This document shows positions 42,001 through 64,000 of a DNA stretch of 64,000 nucleotides, piece after piece. The notes under the pieces are model-generated. The model searched no databases, was not told where the DNA came from, and worked only from the letters and a program-made list of their open reading frames with translations. Numbering within the stretch: the first letter of the stretch is position 1; the number at the start of each line of letters is the position of its first letter. The position numbers and the translations under genes are program-made. Source of the stretch: Sipunculus nudus (taxonomy: Eukaryota; Annelida; Sipuncula; Golfingiida; Sipunculidae); the NCBI GenBank assembly GCA_026874595.1, contig CM049313.1:35551159-35615158 (forward strand). Direction: 5' to 3'.

Positions 42001-44050
42001 ACTCTATTACTTACCTAACAAGTGCTTTCAGAGCCATTTGTTACTTCTTAACTTGGTGAACCATTAATGATAAAAGTGGAATAAAGCCAGTGATTCATGT
42101 ACTTTTTCTGTAGCATTTATGTGATTTCTGGCCTATCAATGAACACTTGGTAACTTATGCTAAGAAAATTTCTTTTAAAAACCTCTGTGATGGATGTATG
42201 AGTTAATTTATCTATACAAGCTCCTAGTATACACGGTCCATGCACCAATGTTGACTAACAGAGAAACCATGTAACTAAACATTATGGCATGTGTGTGAAA
42301 GATGAAAGGTAACTAGTTGCAAAATGCCCTTTACAAAGCTCTGGTTTGTTCGACTTCTCGCTAAATGTCCTATTTAATTGTGTTTTATTTTTACTGGGCC
42401 CCCACATATTTTAAACACAAGGATACAATGCTGTGTGGGATTGGCATTTTTGGTCCTAGTTTTATAAAAGATTCAGTGGTTAATCTTTAGTTAATATATT
42501 GATATTAGAATAAGCCCCTTAAACAGACTCTTTATGACCCAAAATTTTGTTATAGGCGGCCTAGTGGGGATCCAGCAACAGATTTACGATCTCATCTGTC
42601 AGTGGTCCGGCAGAAGCAGCAGGAGAAATTACAGGAGATGCTACAAGAACATGAAGATGAAGGCAGGATACTGGAAGCCAAGGTGCTGGCAGGACGCAAG
42701 CAGCTGGCAGAACTGCAGCAGCAGATGCGAGACAAGTCAGAACTGCTCACCCAGGTAATGCCTATATTTCTTTAGTAGTCAGAGCTTAGGTTTATAGTCT
42801 GATAGGAATAAAAATGTGAGTCTTATCCAACATTTTCACCACTTTCAGGCCTGATAAATTTGTTGCTTTTCTCAGCTTCCTGGTGAGCATACATTTCAAG
42901 TACTGTTTATAGACACTAGAATAATTCTACATTGTTGCTGCATCCAGGGGCCTGGACAGCTGAGTGGTAAAACGCTTGACTCTCTCCACTGGCGACCTGG
43001 GTTCGATCCCCGGCGTGGCTATGAGAGTGGGTCCTAGTTGGCTGTCCAAGGCCGGTGGTTTTCTCTGGTACTCCGGTTTCCTCCACCTCTGCAGACTACC
43101 GAACACAATCACAGGAGCCGTGGAGAGTGCCTTGATTAGTTATAATAACTATTTGTACAATCCATGTAAAATAAATAAGTTTATATTACAAGCAGTACCA
43201 AATCATTTCTTGAAGGCGGTATGTCCTTGTGAAGATCTTGGCCAGAGGTTTCACTGCTGAGAACCAACTAAACTTGACACAAAACCATAGCTGTGTAGAT
43301 AAAAAGCTGTGTTACACTTACTTATATATTTGGGATGTTGTGTTTGCCAGGTCATTTGATTTGTTAATTATGATAACAGCCAGATGGCTAAATCATGCCG
43401 TAAGTCAGGCCTTGGGAACAACTGGTAAACCTGGTATGAGGTGGCGAGTTACAAAGTGCCAGTTAACCCTGCTTAGCTGTTCCCTAGTAAATAATTGCAT
43501 CTGTACATTATCATGGGATCAGCATGGATACTATGGCATCTTTAGGTCTAAAAATAAAGCAGGTTTGATTAAATGTTAGAGGCTTCATGCAGTTTGGTAT
43601 TTAAATCATCAGTTTTAGCTAAAGTGATGGTCCTTCATTTATCTGTCTGGAAACAGGGCATAAATAAAATTATAATATAACTTGTTATAACCATTGAACC
43701 TGAGATGTTATAACATAGTATTCAGACAAGTGTTAACTCCACTTGCCAAATTAGGTCACTTGGACCCTTACTGATGTGCTGTGGCTTGAGGTAGTATACC
43801 AGATTCAGCTGGGCATCATGGCCCATGGGCCATTTGTTTTATGTTGGTATAAGAGCACCCTCTAGGCAATCTGTCTTGTTATATTTTGCTATAATTTAGG
43901 ACTTTGGTTTATTTCAATGGATAATGCTTTTGCTCCACTTTAATCATCTGAACTTCTGCATTGCAGGCTTGTGAAGCAGTCTCATCAGAAGACCTGCAGG
44001 AACTGAACCAGTTTCTTCACATGGTCAAGTCCACAGACGACCTGCCGTGA
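32892..44050 (+). CDS. PMF1: Polyamine-modulated factor 1 / NNF1, MIS12 kinetochore complex subunit
   Basis: Five exons join in phase: 32892-33073, 39251-39356, 41366-41469, 42556-42754 and 43967-44050, giving about 224 residues. PMF1 pairs with MIS12 and links the inner kinetochore to the NDC80 complex. The ATG has a strong context (A at -3, G at +4). The N-terminus is acidic, then SRLKHLRNAIENTV and FKYIKEEMQQQL helices follow. AWRPSGDPATDLRS and EAKVLAGRKQLAELQQQM match human PMF1 (AWRPSG, VLAGRRQVEELQ) at the same spacing, within a coiled coil. From SRLK to EEEG the two proteins align almost without gaps, which supports the exon 1 to 2 join. That join uses a GC donor. Human PMF1 is about 205 residues. 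Confidence 0.9.
33365..35590. repeat. Diverged tandem array of about 160-base units in PMF1 intron 1, interrupted at 34191-34996
   Basis: Units carry CTCAGGAGTGGTTTAATGTA, GGCCTGAAATTTTGCATAT, an ACACAAGACTGGTGGC-like stretch and CCACCTACAATNATTTTTGC. Copies begin near 33372, 33523, 35017, 35182, 35300, 35448 and 35585. The array stops at about 34170 and resumes at about 35000 on either side of a TA-flanked transposable element. No protein coding is seen. Confidence 0.72.
34191..34996. mobile_element. Tigger/pogo-like non-autonomous DNA transposon
   Basis: Terminal inverted repeats read CAGTAGAGCACCGAATTTCC at the left and CAGTGGAGCGCCATATTTCC (reverse complement) at the right, flanked on both sides by TA as for Tc1/mariner-pogo insertions. 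A second block of TTTCCGAA-like sequence lies inside each end. The 806-base interior has no transposase frame. Confidence 0.85.
36362..38922 (+). repeat. Long dispersed repeat with GTCCGT run, forward copy
   Basis: It begins TTAGCTCAGCTGACTATAAG followed by a CCGTCCGTCTGTCCGTCCG microsatellite, and ends CAGCTGAGCGCCGTGACCC. Two internal segments of about 700 bases resemble each other (both contain CCTAATATCAAAACCACT and TTAAATTTTGCCCAACTTTG). The reverse complement of this end pair occurs at 39925-41205 and 56049-58775, which defines one family. No coding capacity was seen. Confidence 0.72.
39251..39356 (+). CDS. PMF1: PMF1 exon 2
   Basis: 106 bases after acceptor CTGCAG. The first G completes an Arg codon, then LSLLMKAFPEQAKENPRVF and YIKEEMQQQLLNCIK follow, ending in phase 0 at donor AAG|GTGGGT. 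A minisatellite starts directly at this border. Confidence 0.9.
39344..39897. repeat. Minisatellite of splice-donor-like units next to PMF1 exon 2
   Basis: About 18 diverged units of 25-35 bases of the form CCTGTATCAAGGCAAGTTAT. The exon 2 end itself reads CTGTATTAAG|GTGGGTTATT, so the exon-intron border looks like the first unit. Many units contain AAG followed by GCAAGT or GTGAGT, i.e. GC- or GT-type donor consensus. Stop-poor units make overlapping spurious frames of about 93 codons. Confidence 0.8.
39925..41205 (-). repeat. Dispersed repeat, reverse copy, PMF1 intron 2
   Basis: It begins AGTGACCCATGGGTCATGAA and GCTCAGCTGAA, and ends GTCAGTCAGCTGAGCTATAA after a short GACAGACGGAC tract. 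The interior has three units with AGGTCACAGTGACCT and GGTGCTCAAAATCATGTTTT. One segment near 40893 (GGCGGCACCAGTCTTCAGGA) matches the tandem unit of the 56-58.8 kb element. Confidence 0.72.
41366..41469 (+). CDS. PMF1: PMF1 exon 3
   Basis: 104 bases after acceptor TACAG, before donor GTTAGT. It encodes AEIDTMFEEEGIDELVEQ and EEKQKLTA and ends inside the Trp codon of AWRPSG. Confidence 0.92.
41470..42555 (+). other. PMF1 intron 3, nothing recognised
   Basis: 1.1-kb AT-rich intron with GT-AG borders. I see no repeat family or coding exon. Confidence 0.75.
42556..42754 (+). CDS. PMF1: PMF1 exon 4, coiled coil
   Basis: 199 bases after acceptor TATAG, before donor GTAATG. It encodes RPSGDPATDLRSHLSVVR, then a long Gln/Glu/Leu coiled coil containing EAKVLAGRKQLAELQQQM, the best-conserved PMF1 stretch. 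Confidence 0.94.
42947..43180 (+). mobile_element. tRNA-derived SINE
   Basis: The RNA polymerase III promoter boxes are clear: an A-box-like CAGCTGAGTGGTAAAACG near 42957 and a B box GGTTCGATCCC at 43000-43010. They are followed by a body with TGGTTTTCTCTGGTACTCCG and GTTTCCTCCACC, and an A-rich 3' end. The head resembles a tRNA gene, but the long tail and intronic position mark it as a SINE. Confidence 0.82.
43967..44050 (+). CDS. PMF1: PMF1 terminal coding exon
   Basis: 27 codons plus TGA after acceptor TTGCAG. It encodes ACEAVSSEDLQELNQFLHM and a short acidic tail. Confidence 0.85.
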   Translation, partial: ACEAVSSEDLQELNQFLHMVKSTDDLP

Positions 44051-44386
44051 AGGGTCATACAGTGATCACACAGGGCACAGGGTGACAAAACAGACTTCAA
44101 AGTATATACAGGTGGGGCTGGAATTATACAGACTGGCCATACAACATATGAAAAGTTCAGTTCTGTCAATATATGAAAAGTTCAGTTCTGTCAATATTCC
44201 ACCTTATTGGAGGTGCTGACTGATATGGATTCAGAATTTGACTTAAAGTAACACCTCAACCACAAGGATACTTCCAAAGAAGCTTCGTTATAGGAAGGTC
44301 AAGCAGAGGTCGTACTGAGAACACTAGATTACTTTTGGACATTTTTATAAAGAGAAGAGTGTTTAGTACAAGTTATTATAAGCAGA

Positions 44387-44392
44387 AATAAA
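44387..44392 (+). promoter_or_regulatory. Candidate PMF1 polyadenylation signal
   Basis: AATAAA lies 337 bases after the stop codon. Confidence 0.5.
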
Positions 44393-44625
44393 TTTTGAAA
44401 CACTGGAGGAAAATTCATTGTATTCCCCAGAGAATATAGAATAGAGCAGCAGAAACATCTTTATCATTTATAGTGACATGCACAATCAAACATTACAACT
44501 GTGCCTTTTTATCAAAGGACTTGGTATTAATGCCCAATGTCACTGTAACAGTTGTTAGATTGCATACCTGCAGCAGCATTTACCAACTAGCGGAGTATAA
44601 TGTATACACCAAGGTCCCGTGGTAT

Positions 44626-44790
44626 GTGCTGCTGGAACCTAAACATGCATATACAGTGGATCTTTCCTGTATTATGAACATGGATGGACCCTGCCAGAGT
44701 CACATGGTTTGTGCTGCTGGAACCTATACATGCATATACAGTGGATCTTTCCTGTATTATGAGCATGGGTGGACCCTGCCAGAGTTTTGT
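44626..44790. repeat. 85-base tandem duplication
   Basis: The segment starting GTGCTGCTGGAACCTAAACA occurs again 85 bases later, starting GTGCTGCTGGAACCTATACA, with a few differences. Both contain CATATACAGTGGATCTTTCC and GGACCCTGCCAGAGT. It produces a 125-codon frame with an internal repeat, most likely not a gene. Confidence 0.85.
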
Positions 44791-45241
44791 CCATATTATA
44801 AAGATGTCCCTATTAAGGACAGGAACATAAGGACAGGATTCCAGGAATAACATTTTGGATATTTTTTTTTAAAGAAACAGAATATCATTAAATGGCCACT
44901 TGTGGACCAAATAGTGACTGCTAATGGAACCAAGACATACATGTAATAGTTTTTTTAAACAGTGAATCACTCTCAACAATGATTAAAAGATCTGATCCTT
45001 ATTACTAATTGAATATTTTTATTTCTGTGCAATCTGCTAAAAAAAGGTCTTCAAACTGAGCAAAGATCAGGGATTTCCTAAGTTTAGCAGGCAGTAACTT
45101 TCAAATCTTCAGGGCAATAAAAAGTATCTACCCACTTTCTTCAGGTACTTGTACAGCACTTTGGCAATATAACTTCTATATATATTACCAGTTAGTACGT
45201 TTACAGAATACTGTTCACTGAGACATAAATGAAAATGTGAT

Positions 45242-45600
45242 TACTGTGGTTGCATTTTTGTTTGGGACAGTTTTAATTTCACTATAATCATGATCGGGAA
45301 ATAATCGCAAATATGAAACCCTCAGGAATAAGATTCCCTAACCAAGCGGAGATGATGCATCAGGCTTGGCAGCGGAACAGGCCTATGCAAACATGCACTT
45401 ATTATTGTCAAAATATGCAATAATCAACGGAGATAAATCGACAGTGAAATCCGTCATAATATACTAAGTTACTTTTTATGGGTTTTATTCTGAACTTATA
45501 ATAAATACAAATACTGATAATTGATATACTTAGATGTTATAGGTTCATGTGTGATTGTGAAAAGTTCAAAATAATGAAATATGAAGCCAACCACAGCATT
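45242..45600. mobile_element. MITE-like element, copy 1
   Basis: The left end TACTGTGGTTG and right end CAACCACAGCA are inverted. The interior has GGGAAATAAT, ATATGAAACCCTC, GATGCATC and AAAAGTTCAAAATAA, and the same text occurs near 61150-61512. No coding frame. Confidence 0.65.
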
Positions 45601-46680
45601 TACTTTCTCATCACAGAGTGTTAAAGGAATCTGTCCCACATGCCACTTGTTTCATTACCCATCATTCACACTAACAGGACCAATATCATAACAGACATAA
45701 TAAGTTTATTGCACAATCACTAATTTTAACGATCAGGTGGAAGAGTTCAAAGACTTTGATTCAGAGCACTCAGTGCTCCTTTAAAACAGAAGCAAGTCAA
45801 TATCAAACAATCAAACATCAGTATTAAAATGGCACAAGAACAAACAAAAGCATTGATATGGCAAACATAACAATACATGTCATAACGGCCACAAGGGTTA
45901 AAAAATAATATGTTAGAATAAGAGTGAACAATGTTTGGTTCACAAGTTACAGAGATTACGCTATGTACATATGCTAGTATGTTGAGCTAATACTGTGTAT
46001 TTATGCAAATATACAAATTATGTATGACTATTCTTTAAGCATCACTAAATAAAGCATTAAAAAGCAAAAATATGTGCATCTTGTTTATGGTCATAGGAAT
46101 GTTCGGTTATACATGGAGTTATTTTTATATAGTGAAGGAGAAATCATTGTTATATCAAAAGTTGGTCTTTCTTTCAATTTCAAGTGCTTGATTAAAATAG
46201 ATGGCAGTCAATTACATCACCATTATAATGCCTGAAAATGGATGTCTCGAGAGATCCTATTAACCACAAACATTACCGTAATCACAGTGTAATTTTAATT
46301 ATACTGTCCTAAAAATTGAGCAATTGAAAATGGGCTAAAAAATGTGAGATTTATATAGTAAGATATTGACGATACAGCATTAAAACCCTAAAAAAATTCT
46401 GGTTTCACAGATAATGAAATATTTAGCTGAACCAATTATTAATCAATCATCAATTTTGTGCTTGAACTGATGATAATGAGATAGATACCCACTCTACCAC
46501 TATTTCTATAGCACACCTGCTGGTATAAATACATTTGGTTTGGAGCAGAACTACTTTATTGCTAAACTTGTAATATATCTACTCCAAATTACATCCTATT
46601 ATATTTATTTTCAAACTTCTCTTATTTTCTTTTTTTTTTCTCTACCCACACCATGAGTGCTTCTGATTTTTTACTGTACT

Positions 46681-46698
46681 CCCCCCCCCCCCCCCCCC
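46681..46698. repeat. Homopolymer run of 18 C
   Basis: Eighteen consecutive C bases in AT-rich sequence. Confidence 0.85.
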
Positions 46699-47654
46699 AT
46701 TAGAACAACAAAAACAAAAATACTGTTAACAGGGTATGGGAATTGTGCTAGTCACCAATGCTTTCAAAGAGTAAATGTTTTTTGGCACTAGGCTTTGTAC
46801 ACTTCTTTGGCACTAATTTTCCATAATAATCATTACATTTATGAATCTGTGATAAGTTAGTCCTAAGAATTTCAGGCACTGTTTTACACTATCATTCAAA
46901 ACTGGATTCACATTTGAAAGATAAATTATAACAGTATATAGATGTTTAGGCTTTCCTGATTTTCCTTAAATCTTTGTCTCTCTTTTGGATGTATCTTTGT
47001 GTGCAACTGGTACAACAGGAAAAGAAAAAATGGCAAAAAAAGCTTTAGAAGTCCAGGCTTCCCCTGTTTTTCTTTAGGACCTTTTGTACACCTCCTGGGC
47101 ACAACTCCATCTTCTTCTTAAAAAGTTGTATATACAGATTTCCATGTCTTCATTTTCTCAAGTACTGAAAGAGATGCACACATTCATTTTAATACAATGA
47201 CCATCTCCATACAAACCACTAAGTGATGCTACCTATGTACAGATCAGGAATCTCCATTTCAATCAAAAGTTGGCAAAAATTTCCCATATTTGTGTTTGAA
47301 GGTAGGTATCTATATATCTTACGTTTTTACTGCTATTGAGATATTGTGAAGGGTTAAGGAACGCCAAAGGAACAGTCCATTCAGTTTTGGAGGCAATCTT
47401 TGTGACCATATGTTTTCAAGAATCCTTTAACTTGCCATTACAAGTTAGAGCAGCTTGTGTATCCTGGCAGAATTATAACTTGTATTAGGCCTCTTATAAA
47501 CCAGTGCATGATTATTCTTCCTCTACTTTTACCTTACTGATCTAAATAAACATCTAGGTATCTGTCGATAATAATCTTACATTCTGTAAGTATTTGGAAG
47601 ATGGTAATTACCCTTAAAAATACTTTTAAATTTTCATACTTTTACATAACCCTT

Positions 47655-47760
47655 TAAGCAAATGATAGTTGGACATTTGTTTTACCATTCCAGTAAATGA
47701 TAGTTGGACATTTGTTTTACCATTCAAGCAAATGATATTTGGACATTTGTTTTAACCCTC
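47655..47760. repeat. Three-copy tandem repeat, about 37-base unit
   Basis: Three near-identical copies of AAATGATAGTTGGACATTTG plus TTTTACCATTC, starting near 47660, 47696 and 47733. Confidence 0.85.
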
Positions 47761-48099
47761 TACTGTGTATGATCATCCAGTTGGTATGCATACATTAGAT
47801 TCGTAGATGATCTGGGTGAACAGTCAAGGGTTCAGGTAAATATATATACTTTATTATCTCTTTGGGAACCTAAATATTCCTCCAGAAATTCTAAATGCAA
47901 ATTTCAGAAATAAATATTAATGGTCAGATAAGGTCTAACCAATCACATCTGGACATGTTTAACTGGCAATATAACCTTACACTGCATATACCATAGTTAA
48001 TTTTAAATAATCAGATGTATTTAGATTTGCTGTTTCTATTATCTATATCTTATAGTTTTACCTAAGCGTGTATGGATTATCTGTATCTTATGACCTTAC

Positions 48100-63298
<15,199 letters not shown>

Positions 63299-63379
63299 CT
63301 GAAGAGAGATATCATACATACCCTAAACCCTCATATTTACATATAGGGAGAAGAACTTATAAATGTCAGCAATTTTTGT

Positions 63380-64000
63380 TACCTCCGTCAAGGAGGTCAT
63401 GTTCTTGCTGGTGTTGGGTTGTTTGTTGCTTGCCGGAAATCTTTGATTTCGGCAAGCAGGTTGGTCAGTCGCGGATGTCTGTTTGTCTGTCTGTCTACTC
63501 TCCACAGGCCCGTATTTTGCGGCAATTGCTTTCAAACTTACACAGCTGATAGACAAGCAAAAGTCCTGGAGGCCTATTGTTTTTGGGCAAGATAGGTCAA
63601 AGGTCAAGGTCATCAAAACTTCTCAAAACGGTTTTGTCTTCATATCTTTGTTACTATTAGTCGTATCTACTTCAACAATAGCTCATTTTAATCGTCATTC
63701 CAAGGCCTTTCATCTGGTGTGTAGCTGACTGAAATTTGCCGTAACCATGGTTACGAATTATGGGGAAAAATTCATAATATTCGAAAATAAGGGGTCTTAT
63801 TTTTCTAACTTTGTCAGTTTTAAAGCTAGAGAGGTCTAGTTTTTTGCATCAGGTAGCATTCAACTAGTACTACAAGATTTTATTACAGGTCTTGCAATAT
63901 CTTGTAAAATATCTCGTGAATAGAGATATTTTGAGATTTCATTCATCTTGCGCCAAAGGCCACATCGTTACAGTAATCTTTTTGAAACTGACATATCATA
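63380..64000. repeat. Start of a long dispersed repeat, runs off the window
   Basis: It begins near ACCTCCGTCAAGGAGGTCAT, itself a short inverted repeat, followed by a TGTCTGTTTGTCTGTCTGTC tract and AGGTCAAAGGTCAAGGTCA. I recall similar CCTCCGCCAAGGAGG repeats from mollusc genomes. The small frames in it are not proteins. Confidence 0.6.

Larger units (their letters stand above)
44051..48099. other. Region between PMF1 and the last recognised VPS34 exon
   Basis: It holds the PMF1 3' untranslated region and, on the minus strand, presumably the VPS34 terminal exon and 3' untranslated region. I scanned for a minus-strand Tyr-Trp pair directly after an AG acceptor, which the VPS34 end should need, and did not find one. 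Repeats inside are listed separately. Confidence 0.65.

Noticed and set aside
42947-43020. tRNA gene
   Set aside because: A and B boxes are present, but the long SINE body and A-rich tail, and the lack of a confirmed cloverleaf, fit a SINE better.
44473-44850. 125-codon frame after PMF1
   Set aside because: It contains an 85-base tandem duplication and no domain. It lies outside the spliced gene.
48088-48099. VPS34 ending Val-Arg-Ser by reading past 48100
   Set aside because: CAG|GTAAGG is a strong donor and the family has a conserved tail beyond this point. Kept only as a fallback because the tail exon was not found.

Overview
The window is a stretch of AT-rich animal nuclear DNA, most likely from a mollusc or another lophotrochozoan. 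The genes are split by introns with GT-AG borders. The introns are full of dispersed and tandem repeats of types I associate with molluscan genomes; that species placement is inference. Four protein-coding genes are recognisable, with order and strand DNAI1 (+), FKRP (-), PMF1 (+), PIK3C3/VPS34 (-). No bacterial-style operon, rRNA gene or CRISPR array is present.

Layout. 1-8322 is non-coding, probably intron or upstream sequence of DNAI1, and holds a 26-base G run. 8323-25249 carries the last eleven recognised exons of DNAI1, the axonemal outer-arm dynein intermediate chain. Its third intron is swollen by a complete 7.5-kb Ngaro-type tyrosine-recombinase retrotransposon in antisense orientation (10246-17725). 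That element has four long ORFs (an SGNH hydrolase, a Gag-like protein, RT-RNase H and a tyrosine recombinase) and the split direct repeats A1 ... B1-A2 ... B2. 25250-30207 is repeat-rich intergenic DNA. 30208-31683 is a single-exon FKRP coding region. About 1.2 kb upstream, in head-to-head orientation, PMF1 starts; it is a kinetochore MIS12-complex subunit with five exons at 32892-44050. From 64000 down to 48100 the minus strand carries ten exons of the class III PI 3-kinase VPS34, covering the end of the helical domain and almost all of the kinase domain. Its N-terminal exons lie beyond the window and the exon for the last few residues was not found.

The genes serve unrelated cell functions (ciliary motor, dystroglycan glycosylation, chromosome segregation, autophagy and endosome lipid signalling), so the neighbourhood is an ordinary eukaryotic one. 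The unusual material is in the mobile and repetitive DNA. The main items are the intact-looking Ngaro element with an SGNH hydrolase ORF at its 5' end; a minisatellite directly after PMF1 exon 2 whose unit resembles that exon's own splice-donor junction; a 2.7-kb tandemly repeated element nested inside another repeat, with its empty counterpart also in the window; a pair of inverted relatives of that element around PMF1 exon 2; and several Tigger/pogo-like short elements together with a decayed transposase fragment.

Exon borders were set by reading splice sites and checking that codon phase is kept across each join. Family assignments rest on remembered protein motifs, not on a database search.
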